From positions 3,926,793 to 3,990,792 of the forward strand of contig CM042092.1 in the NCBI GenBank assembly GCA_023512835.1: DNA of 64,000 nt. Reading direction: 5' to 3'. Position 1 is the first letter of the stretch. Each line of letters begins with the position of its first letter. The stretch is from Taxillus chinensis (lineage: Eukaryota; Streptophyta; Magnoliopsida; Santalales; Loranthaceae). Both the position numbers and the translations under genes were made by a program. Below the pieces are notes generated by a model. It saw only the letters and a program-made list of their open reading frames with translations. It did no database searches and was not told the origin of the DNA. Positions 1 through 12,986 of the stretch are shown piece after piece.

Positions 1-117
1 GAAGTCCGAAAATTTATAAAGGATTATGGGTTTCTGGGATTAATGGGGCGTTCTACTTTGGATGTAGAACAGTTTCCCCAATTTTCCCTTGAGGACAAGG
101 GAAGTTTCGAAGGGTAG
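1..117 (+). pseudogene. C-terminal tail of a Ty3/gypsy polyprotein (partial, enters from left edge)
   Basis: Frame 1 is open from the first base to a TAG at 115-117 and encodes a tail ending in FSLEDKGSFEG. A 'LEDK...G' ending just before a purine tract and a TG-starting LTR is typical of plant Ty3/gypsy polyproteins. The purine-rich tract at 109-121 would be the polypurine tract. Only 38 codons lie in the window, so the assignment rests mainly on context and is tentative. Confidence 0.45.
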
Positions 118-122
118 GGGAT

Positions 123-452
123 TGTTGAGATTTGATGCATGCACTATTCATGGGAAGCAGTATTGAAGGTGAAGCCCACGACATGTCTTGCCTTGATAAA
201 CAAGTTTCCTGCTTCGTCTAGAAGTCTTTCCATTTATTTACTTTCTTTTATTTAATTTGCATTAGTATTTCCTTTTATTTACTTTTCTTTATTTAATTCG
301 TATTAGGGTTATTTTAGTATTTTACCTTAGTTTCCTAATTGTAATAGGTTTCTAATTCCTAGTTACTAGCTTGCCTATAAATAGGCTTTGTCAATGTCGC
401 AGGTTTCATCTTCAATACCGCTTCCCATGAATAGTGCATGCATCAAATCTCA
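123..452 (+). mobile_element. LTR-like element with 43-bp terminal inverted repeat
   Basis: The segment follows the gypsy polypurine tract and starts with TG. It contains an LTR-like promoter motif, CCTATAAATAGGC, at about 374-386. Bases 126-168 and 410-452 are inverted copies of each other, 43 bp with one mismatch. Known LTRs normally carry only 2-6 bp terminal inverted repeats, so either the 3' LTR has an unusual structure or a MITE-like unit overlaps it. No clear target duplication was found on the right. Confidence 0.55.
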
Positions 453-1883
453 GAATGTTTGGTAAATATGAAGGAGGGGGGTGACCGTTGTAGAAGAGGG
501 AAAAGGGGGTGAGATGAAAAGAAGGGAGGTACGAGTTTGCATAAAAACAATCTTTAGATTCTGTCTCGCACAAGTTTTTTGGAGTCAATAAACTTCAAAT
601 TGGATAAAATTTGGATATGTTGGAGGTCCAAGAGTCAATAAATCAAAAAAATTTAGGATTACCTAATATTGAGAAGGTTAGTTTCAAAATTGAGAAGGGT
701 GGTGTTACTAACAAGCAGGGTGTGCAGTTGCACACCCTAAATTTTTTTTAAATTTCTTTTATAATTAAAACATAAAAAATCTGTGGAGGAAAAAAATAAA
801 AATAAAAAACATGAACAATGTAGTCTCACATCCCGCACACCCTTCGCTCCTCCTTCCTGCCGAGTGTCAACGACTTAATCTCCTCCTAATTCTTCGATTC
901 TTTCTCCGGACAAACACTAAGACACGGTTAGTATTACCCACCGTATTTGGTAATTTGCTTCCTCTTTTTTTTTTTTAAATTCCAGTCATAAATTTATTTT
1001 TACTAATTAATAATTTACTATTCTATTATTCAATTGAAAATTTAAAATTTGGATTATCAGGCCCGTTTGTTTAGATGATATTATTTTTAAAAATTATGGA
1101 TCCAAGATGAATTTATAATTATTTGTAGGCGATAAAAATTCATTTAGACTTATAGCTTTTTAAAAATAAACATGTTTTTTAAAAAAACATAAATTAACCA
1201 AACATATTTTGATTTAGGAAATTTTAAAATGTATAAATATTTAAAGACTTTATAACTAAGAAAATTTAATAACATTTTATGTAATATTTTTTATGAGTTT
1301 AAATTTAAGTTTTATAAATTATAATAAATATTAAATACCCTGCCGCTAGGAGTTGTGTTATATTTTGTTTGTTGTATTCATTTAGTGATATTTAGAGAAA
1401 ATATTGGGTTCTATCACAGTTGTTGTGATTTTTAGTTTAATTTCTACTTTCATATATGTTTGAAGGGGATTATTTTTGTACAAGATTAATCCCGAAATAG
1501 TTAGTTTGTTTTTTATATTTCCATGTGTCCGTTCTTTCTTGTGCCTTTTCCTCCTTCTCACCCATCGTATCCTTTTTTCGTACATATTATTGTTCCATTA
1601 CGACATTTGACATGTGGGATATGGAATGAGACGGATATATTCACGTTCCTTCGATTAATACATTATTTGATGAAATGAATATAATAATTAAATCTTAATT
1701 AAGATAGGACATATATGCATGCATTTCTTTGTGTTTTGTTTTCACGTTTTTTGGAATTTGATTTTTGATTAATTTGAATTCAAGACTAAAAAAAATTATA
1801 TATAGTTTTAATTTCATAACGGAAATCATAATTTTTTAAAATTATGTTTGGCATACATTTTTGGTATTATTTAAATAAATTAG
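453..1883. other. Intergenic AT-rich DNA, no gene seen
   Basis: There are no long ORFs with recognisable similarity. About 1064-1206 starts GGCCCGTTTGTTTA and ends near a reverse copy of TTTGGTTAA, which suggests a decayed MITE. The rest is AT-rich spacer. Confidence 0.5.
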
Positions 1884-4366
<2,483 letters not shown>

Positions 4367-4433
4367 CCCGTGTACACTTAATATAGTTGTACATCACGTC
4401 GGATTTAGAAAATGCTAACTAATTAAGTAATTT

Positions 4434-5338
4434 CTATATACCGATTACAACATTCAAGTGATCCATGCTAGGAGAATGTAAGAATTGACTTACTATGCTT
4501 ACTACATAAGCAATATCTGGACGAGTATGAGATAAATAGATGAGTTTCCAAACTAACCGTTGATATTGCTCTTTATTTGTTGGAACTTGGTCATGGGTAT
4601 ATTCCAAGTTTGTGATTATGAATAATTGGTGTGTCAACTGGTTTGCATTCCAATAGTCTGGCCTCTGTCAATAAGTCTAACACATACTTCCTTTAAGAAA
4701 GAAATATACCTTGTTTTGACCGCGCTAACATCATTCCGAGAAAATATTTAAGCCCTCCAAGGTCCTTCATCTTAAATTTTGATGACAGGTTTTTTTGAAG
4801 CCTATCTATTTTTTCATAGTCATCCCCTGTAATAATCATGTTATCTACATAAACAATTAGAATAGTCACCTTGCCAAATTGTCTCTTTAGGAAGAGAGTA
4901 TGATCAGAGTTGCTTTGTTGAAAACCATATTTTTCCATTGCCAAGCTAAATCGACCAAACCATGCACGAGGATACTGCTTTAATCTAGAGAGTGCGCGAT
5001 GTAGTTTACACACCATTAGTGTCTTCAAAGAAGCTGGGTAACCTGGAGGAATATCCATGTATACTTCCTCTTAATTAAGATCACCATGAAGAAAGGCATT
5101 TTTTTATGTCTAGATGATGCAAGGGCCAATCTAAGTTCGCAGCAAAAGAGAGCAAAACTTGAATTATGTTTAATTTAGCCACGAGTGAGAATGTTTCTTG
5201 ATAGTCTATATCATACTTCTGTGTATACCCTTTGGCCACCAGTCTCGCCTTGTATCTATCGATAGTCCTGTCAGCTTTGTATTTAATGGAAAAAATCCAC
5301 TTACATCCCACAGTCTTCTTCCCTTTAGGTAGTTCCAC
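4434..5338 (-). pseudogene. Copia reverse transcriptase remnant (element 1)
   Basis: Three adjacent open segments (5081-5338, 4693-5058, 4434-4637) together give the copia RT: a GCKWIF...YKARLVAKGYTQ start, an LKQYPRAWF segment, the catalytic motif and KFKMKDLGGLKYFLG. Frame changes and stops separate the pieces. The catalytic box reads VYVDN rather than YVDD, so the second catalytic aspartate is lost. RNase H ends after the SQFLHSPSMDH region, where the LTR begins. The gene is inactive. Confidence 0.9.
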
Positions 5339-5783
5339 AAGTGTCCATGTATTGTTTCATTGTAAAGCTTTAAATTCCGTTGTTATGGCTCGGGTCCACT
5401 GGAATTAAAGAGAGCATTAGTTAAACTTGTGGGAATATGATGTGTTGATAACGTGTGAACAAATGACTGTAGGGATTCATGTAGCTTCTGTGTAGACACA
5501 TAATTAGCAATATGATAGCGTGATTGTCTTGTTGTTACATCAGGAGAGTACTTGTTCAGTGGCTAGCCACAATTATGTATGTTTGGTAACCTGTAATCTA
5601 TAGATGCATTTACGGACTCATTAGATGGAAGGGTGATAGGAGAGCTTACCACAGGAATATTCTCAGGAGAATCATTGATGGGATGAAATGCTACAGGGGG
5701 GATGATGTATCTCTCAGTGCTTCTTCAGTTTCAGCCGCTTCACTTGCCTCGTTCAATATGGCCTCGTTTAGTAGTGGCACTGT

Positions 5784-6808
5784 CTATTGGGTTAGCCAGA
5801 CAGACCTAATACAAGAGTCCCCTAGGTCAATTAATACACCTCTAGGGTCTAGTGCATCTCCACGATTGCGGACGCCTCCAAGATCTGTGCTGGGGTAGTA
5901 ATGACTATCTCCCAACCACCATTGTTGGGCTTCATTTCGATTCTCCCCCTGAAGGCTAGAGATAGGTGGTGGTTGTGGGGAAAAAGAATCATCCTCAAGA
6001 AAGGTAACATCTAAAGTGACATAGGTATGTTTGGTAGTAGGATCAAAGTAACGATAGCCCTTGGTATGGGGGTCATAGCCCAAGAATAGACAGCAAATGA
6101 CACAAGGGTCAAGTTTAGCGCGTTGGTGCCTATGCAGGTGGACAAAGGCAACACAGTCGAAGGTGCGATGAGGAATGGTTAACATGGATGGTAGCGGAAC
6201 ATGACTCGCCAAAGTTTAGAGTAAAGTGTGAAACTTAAGAGTGGTAGTAGGCATACAGTTCAGCAAGTAGACCGTAGTGGAGACGGCATCACCCCAATAA
6301 TGACTGGGAATATAACCTTCAATCAATAGCACCCGTGCAGTTTCTAGGATGTGTCGATTTTTTCGTTCTGATAGGCCGTTCTATTGTGAGGCATACGGGC
6401 ATATGATTTGATGTAGGATTCCATGACTTTAGAGATAAGCATGGAGTTATCAATTAACATATTCGCCACTATTATCAGATCGTAACACTTGTATTTTGGC
6501 CAAGAATTGGGTCTAAATCATGAGATAGAAGAATTAAAAAACATGAAACACTTCGCCCTTGTGTTTGATAAGTAAAGCCAGGTTATGCGAGTGCAATCAT
6601 CAACAAAAATGATAAACCACCAATGTCCAGAGTGAGTAGTGGTGGGAGAAGGACCCCATATGTTTGAATGTACCAGCATAAAGGGAATTGCACTCTTATT
6701 CATTCTAGGAGGGTAAGGTACCCTATGGCTTTTGGCTAAAATACATGTAGTACATTCAAACTTTTGAGGAGAAGTTTGAGAAAACAGATCCGGAAGGACT
6801 CGTTGCAA
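5784..6808 (-). pseudogene. Copia integrase remnant (element 1)
   Basis: 6518-6808 encodes the end of the zinc-binding region (FECTTCILAKSHR) and the start of the core. The first catalytic aspartate, usually in HSDxWGP, is replaced: the sequence reads HSNIWGP. 5784-6212 encodes the typical end of the integrase core and linker (CVFLGYDPHTKGYRYFDP-like region, about residues 40-65 of that ORF). Between the two pieces, 6213-6517 holds the rest of the core with frame breaks. A run of C at 6931-6945 lies just upstream. Confidence 0.85.
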
Positions 6809-6985
6809 GTAATTGAATGAAACATGGCCTAAGCGATGGTGTCATAGCCATATCTGTTTATCTTTATGATGGTCCACATGGTGCACGTGATTAGCTTGGC
6901 CGAAGTGACATGATCCATATAATATAGTCCCTCCCCCCCCCCCCGGTTTAGTACCACGGCTAATGATATTCTTGGTGAGAATATC

Positions 6986-8450
6986 CTAGAAAAGACAAAA
7001 GGTAGAGTGGAATGAAACCACACAATTAAAATCAGTAGTTAATTGACTTACGGATAACAATTTATCAGAAAGAGAGGGAACTAATAAAGTATGACATAGA
7101 GCGAGAGAAGGTGAAAACAACACAATGTCAGCCCCTATAACTGGATATATGAGGCCATTAGCATTGGTCACATGACTACGATGAGGTGTAGATGTGTGAG
7201 AGAAATCATTAGGGTCAAAGGTTATATGATCAGTAGCCCCCAGTCAAGGATCTATTGATTGTATGTTGCAAGGGCAACACTAACAAGATTACAAGTACCT
7301 GTATTTTGTGTGGTGTCTTCATGGGAGAGAAGAGATAAGGAAGGTACAATGATAGTCTTGGTAGATTGGTCTGGGGATGTAGAGATCCCGTCTTGTGCAC
7401 TAGTAGCCATGGCAGCCTTTTTGACACTGCCTACAGTCACCAAAGTGATTTGATTTTTTTAGGACTGCAACTCATGCCACCAGTTGGGATAGCCATGTAG
7501 CTTAAAACAATTTTCCCGAGTATGTTTTATATTGCCATAGTGGGTACACTTTAGGCTAGCAGTTAACTTTTTGTCCTTGTGGATGGAACTTGATTTTCCA
7601 TGGTTTTAGGATGATGACCCTGGTTTTTGTGACAGCGACAAATAATTCATCCTGCTTCCTTGGGAGACCATAGCAGCCCTAGTAGACTAGTCAATCCCAA
7701 CAGTCATGACCGACTTGTCGGATATCTTCCTGTCGAACCTGAGCATAGGCCTGCTCCATGGAAGGGAATGGAACTATTTGAAAAAAATCACTCCAAGTCT
7801 TGTCAAGCCTATCATCCAATCCATCGAGAAAGGTGTAAACTTAATTTTCCTGCATAGCGAAATTATATTGCTGAATGTCACACCGGCATTTCATGGGGTT
7901 AGGATGGCGAAAATCGATTTTGGGCCATAGCCCTTGTAATTCGTTGTAGTATTTTTCAATTGATTCATCAGCCTATTTCAAACGGGTCACACGACACCAA
8001 AGATCATACACTTGGGACGTATCGGTCCCATCAAAAAAGGTGGTAGCCACACTTTCCCAAACCTGTTGGGCAGTTGGGAAATGGATGAAGGCTGTAATCA
8101 GAGAGGTATCCATTGAGTTAATCAACCATCATTTGACAATGGTGTTCTCAATTTGCCACTTTCTAAAACTAGGATCATTTTCCAAAGGTCGGGAAAGGTC
8201 ACTATTGATGTAGCCCAACTTGTCTTTTCCGGAGATATACATCTCAACAACTTGGGACCCCAAAGCATAGTTGAAGGCATCCAACTTTATGTCGATTGGG
8301 GTAATTATAGAATCGATGGATAATGGTGAGGCCTGGGATCAAGATAAGGCCTCGATCATCTTATTTGTGAGGTTGGAGATGATATATTTGATATGGGGAT
8401 TAAGGATCTCGGTTAGGTCTATAGAGTTAGCCATGGGAAAGACAAAGAGC
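6986..8450 (-). pseudogene. Copia gag and protease-linker remnant (element 1)
   Basis: 6986-7171 encodes the stretch between protease and integrase (LLVPSLSDKLLSVSQLT), diagnostic of copia polyproteins. From there to about 8450 the minus strand holds short, frame-broken gag-like segments leading to the primer-binding site. No full gag frame survives. Confidence 0.7.
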
Positions 8451-8631
8451 AAATAATCAAAGATAATATAGGCAGAGAATAAGAATAGGCACATCAAGCC
8501 TGTGCTTTGATACCATAAAGAAACTTATAACATCTTTTCCTTATTATTTCGAATAACCGTGTACACTTAATATAGATGCACATCACGTCGGATTTAGAAA
8601 CTACTAACTAATTAAGTAATTTCTATATACA

Positions 8632-11101
8632 ATAGTCAAGATTAAGGAGTCCCTTGAAATTAGGGATTTACAGAATATACAGAATAATATTCCTATGACA
8701 ACTCATGCCAACAAGAGACCCTGTATTTTTTATTTTATTTTTTTGACTTTGAAGCTACTTACTTTCAATAATTTTTTGAGAACTCACATTTATAAACTTA
8801 AAATTATGCTTTAATTTGAGTTAATTAAGCTTATATGCAGAGAATCACGAGCTTCCTAATAGTCTAATCCTACCAATAGTTGCACACTACAATATTGCTT
8901 GTGATGTCTGAGAATTGGCAGAGCTGGCCTTAATTGAAATCATATAATGAGGCCCCTATACAGTAAACTTTTAAAATAATTACATATCTTTTCTTTTCCT
9001 AGTGAATAAACATGAAAATTATAAGAAAAACCGATAACTCCCTTTTAATGAAGAGCAAAACTATAAGTCAATCTTAATAAAACAATAAGAAAATAACACG
9101 AAAATAATACGAAATCATAAAGGAAATTAAAAAATTAAATTATCAAGCTACCATCAAGATTAAGTGCACCGCTTTTATTCAAAAGAATGTAGAGATAGAA
9201 TCCATGGATTCAACCATCCTCTAAATTTCATCATTATGGTGCTCATTGAGGCATTACTTAACATTACAATAAATCAAAGGCATCGTCTAGATTAAAATAA
9301 TAGTTATTTCATGCAACATATATCATATCACATTATATTTTAGTAAATAAGTCAAATATCTCCTTACTAATTACTTCACTACCACAAGAAATAAACGCAA
9401 ATCAAATCAAAACATAAAATCCACATAAACTAATTTACACAACATGCATTGTTCATTAGAAAAAAGAACTAGCAGATTCAAAAATATACCTAATATTTAC
9501 TTCATTTATGGAAGAAAGGAAATGAAAAAAAAAACTTAAAAATCTCAACCCTATTTCCATCATGTACGTCTTCCAATCAATAAGAATTGTAATAGAAATA
9601 TAAGTAATCATTTGCAATTTTACATTAAAACAGAGTAAGGAAAAAGTTGAATTGCTCACCAAGATTCGATAGGCTTTTCTTAATTAAGTCTGTTTGGTGG
9701 TCAAGTAACGTGATACGACATTAAAATGCATAGGAATCTTGTAGTCGACTACTCGTAGTCCCACAACGATAGAAGAAACTAGAAGAGAGCTCGTCAAATG
9801 TCATTCAATTGATTTTTTATTATTTAAAATAGGCTAAGCCCACCTAGGGTCATATACGGGCCCTTTTGTTTGCCACTTCGTCTAAATTCGAATAGATAAA
9901 TAACGAAGAAGCAATCACACATGCAATGAGTTAGTGATACACTGACCGGCAGACTGTGTCTAATGAAGGTGTCATCACCATATTTCGTGTGGGGGAACCC
10001 ACTCTCGAGGTGCGGTTCCCTCAATCTTCATCTGAATAGTAATGAAAAAAACAAAATCACCACCAATCGTTTTTCAGGCGTGATTGGTCACTTAAAAGAA
10101 AAATGACCAATGTCATTAAGAATAGGCTCGAGAGTTAGTTACGCGCGGAAAATGATTAGCATCCTCACAATGTCCTTTCGGTACTTATATTAGGAATTAA
10201 GATTTCTAACTTATTTTAACCGCTTACATAAATTTAACTTAGTCTAAAGGCATTGTTGAATTTTTCTACTATTTTTATTTGTTTTAAGTTACTTGTTAAA
10301 GTTAGATTTAAATCCAATTCTAATGGTTTTGGTTTTTGACATTTTTATTTCTAAGTTCTTTGTTGCAAATGAAAATTAAGTCCAATTTACTAAAGTAAAT
10401 TAGAGGGATTCTAAGGGTTGAGTCATTTTATCTCTAAGTACTTTGTTGAGGTTTAAATTAGATTATTTCCTAAAGTAATAATAGTAAAACCTGACATGAA
10501 AAATGATGAAAACAAAAAGTAAGAAAAGTCCAAAAAATATTAAAAGATTTTATAAGTTAAAAATTCAAGTCAAATTGTCTTTTAAAAGTAAGTATGAATA
10601 AAAAAGAAAATTTGTGAAATGGGAAAAACCTAAGAAAAAAATAAAAATGCTCTAGGTTCAGTCTAAAAAAAGGCTTTATTATTTGTTTAAAAGAAAATAA
10701 ATTTTGTTTTTCTTGATTTTGAAAATCTAAAGGACATGATCAAGTTTTTTTTTCATTTTTTGGTGACTTTTAGCGAAAAAATTCTTTAAAGAGAAGAAAA
10801 TTCCTTTTAATGAGAATTGTTTAAAGGGAATTATTATTATTATTATTAGGGAAAATTGATCATATTTTAGAAAATCTGTTTTAAAATGGAAACTTTAAAA
10901 AAGAAACAATTTCAAAAACATGAATAAACATGTTTAATGACATCCAAAAATAAAAATAGAAGACTTCTTTTTTTTTAATCTTTTTCTCTCACTTTTTTTT
11001 TTCTTTTTTTTCACTATACTTGATTCACAAATTACAAATGATTGGACTTAGAGCCCACAATTACAAAACCACTATCGGCCCAAATCTAACATTTTTTCTA
11101 T
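8632..11101. other. AT-rich intergenic DNA with decayed repeat fragments
   Basis: I see no protein gene. Around 9830-10190 the composition changes to something more LTR-like, with motifs such as ACGCGCGGAAAATGATTAG. I could not find a partner copy or target duplication. 10200-11100 is A/T-rich spacer with many short homopolymers and a small (ATT)n run near 10832. Confidence 0.4.
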
Positions 11102-11640
11102 GAGCATTAGTAGAAGATTTCTTATAGAAGTTTATTTTTCTATATTTAGGAAAAAAAATAAAAAAGTTATAAAATTATCCCTACAGCAGATACCCTATAT
11201 TTAACTTTCTCCATAGGGTTTCTATAGTATTTTCGAATGCATTGGAAAATACTATTAACTCTATATAATTATTAAATTATATAAAAAAATCATATTTTCT
11301 TATATTAAATTATAAAAAAATTATTATTAAATAAAATAAGTAGTATAAAATATTATTTTAATGATATAGATAATGATTTAGGGAATCTATTATGATGTAT
11401 GTTTGTATAGGGAAATAAAAAGTAGTTTAAAACTGTAAATTTAAAAAAAATGGAAAGCTTATATAAGTACTCTAAGAGTATCCACAATAGGTTTCCTATA
11501 ATCTAACTTTCTCTATAATTTAAGAAAAAATATACAAAATTATCAAAAATTTATTTACAGTAGGTTCCCTAAAATAGGGTATAGGGATAGAAAATAAATA
11601 GTAAATCCCTATATTTAGGGATTCACTATTCATCCCTAAA
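11102..11640. repeat. Two adjoining MITE-like segments with GAG-starting ends
   Basis: One unit runs from GAGCATTAGTA (11102) to the inverted end TAAGTACTC (11472). A second begins at 11476 with GAGTATCCACAATAGG after a shared TAA. Such ends resemble those of the larger element at 54144-55177. The duplications flanking the first unit (TAT, TAA) do not match exactly, and the far end of the second unit was not found. Confidence 0.35.
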
Positions 11641-12161
11641 TACTTTTTTTTATAATTTTTTAATATATATTATTAAATTTGTAACTTTTTAATTGATTAT
11701 AATAAATGAAAGGATCATAGAATAATAAAAAATAAATTAAATAATAAATGTAGATAGAAATAGAAAATGAACTGTTTGATATTTTAAAAAAATAAACAAA
11801 ATATTTACTATTTTTTCCCAAAACAGAAATAAAAATATCAAAATTAATATAGAAGTTCTAAGGCGATATAATAACAAAGGATAAGACACAAAAATTCAGC
11901 AGTAAAGCGATAATAAAAAATATTTGAGGAAGTAAACTAAATAAAATATAATAAATTAAAATCTGATCCAAGAAGGCAATAAGGTCATGCTAAACTCCAA
12001 CCTCAACGCGTTGGCATGAAACAGGAAGTGGAGGCAGAACCGGGCAAGCTTAACATTTGAAAAGACAAAAACTGCTTGGTGAAATAAAAATAAAAAGTAA
12101 AATAAAATAAAAATAAAAATAATATAATAAATTCCTATACTTGGCCTATCACACAGTCAAA

Positions 12162-12986
12162 GGCTTAGTTTGGTAATGTTGTGCTTTTAGAAGAAGCTGC
12201 TTTTAGCTGTGCTGGAAAAATAAGCTTTTGTAAAAATAAGTAGGTGAGTGTTTGGTAAAATATAATTTTAAAAGTGCTTTAAATTTTAAAAGCAGGTAAT
12301 AGGTGTTTGGTAAATTAAAAACAAAAGTGATGTGAAAACGTAAAAGACATAAATATCTTTGTTAATTATATTATAATTTTTTTCAAAAACCTAATCCCTC
12401 CCCTCCCTATCCCATCGCACCCCTCCTTACCCATCCCGCCGCACCCTCCCTTTGCCAACCCCACCCCCATCCCCATCCCCATCCCGCCGCACACACCCCC
12501 CACCCCCCTCTCCCATCCCAAACATCGCCCGCTCCCTCCCCCCATTTCCGACGCGCCCGCCCCTGCCCCTATGCGCTTCCCGATCCCATCCCAATCGCCC
12601 CCGACGCTACCCACCCCCCGACACCGCCCGCCGATGTCGCCCACCCCCCGACGCCGCCCCGCCGACATCGCCCACCCCCGATCCCATCCCCGATGCTGCC
12701 CCGCCCCCACGCCGCCTGCCGCCGTGCTCCCCGATCCGTCGGCCTCCTGTGCACGTATCCCTCGTTGATGCAAGATGAGGATGAAGAGAGAGGATAATAT
12801 TGTCATTTTAATTTCTTAAAAACTGCTTCTTAAAAAAGCAGCTTCTAAAAGCAACTATTGGATTGCTTCTGCTTTTGGGCAAAAAAAAATAGAAACGTTT
12901 TTTATAAGTACTTATTTTGATTTTACCAAACACTTTTTTTTTTGCTTCTGCTTATCGGTCTTTCAAAAGCAATCCCAAACTGGGCC
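12162..12986. mobile_element. Non-autonomous DNA element with GC-rich core (element A)
   Basis: The ends are inverted: GGCTTAGTTTGG at the left and the complement of GGCCCAGTTTGG at the right. Both sides have AT-rich subterminal sequence rich in TTTGGTAAA and poly-A/T. The middle (about 12390-12770) is strikingly C-rich, with CCCCATCC and GCCCACCCCCCGA repeats. It gives long but low-complexity Pro/Arg or Gly/Arg ORFs on both strands, which are not genes. The flanks read AAA on both sides, so the superfamily is uncertain (PIF-like by resemblance). Confidence 0.6.

Larger units (their letters stand above)
4367..8631 (-). mobile_element. Degraded Ty1/copia retrotransposon, minus orientation
   Basis: A conserved segment occurs directly repeated at 4367-4440 and 8557-8630 (both contain ACATCACGTCGGATTTAGAAA), marking LTR remnants. 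Just inside the right copy, about 8502-8513 reads on the minus strand as TGGTATCAAAGC, close to the primer-binding site for plant initiator tRNA-Met. Between them, reading leftwards on the minus strand, are gag, protease linker, integrase and reverse-transcriptase remains in the copia order. The left LTR is truncated, and the polyprotein runs straight into it with most of RNase H missing. Confidence 0.88.

Noticed and set aside
1064..1206. MITE related to 41440-41600
   Set aside because: Shared phrases are short and AT-rich; no clear inverted ends or duplication, so not called as a feature of its own.
12366..12806. Overlapping long ORFs (146 and 108 codons) on both strands
   Set aside because: They arise from low-complexity GC-rich DNA that lacks stop codons; Gly/Arg or Pro/Arg strings with no domain, inside a transposon.
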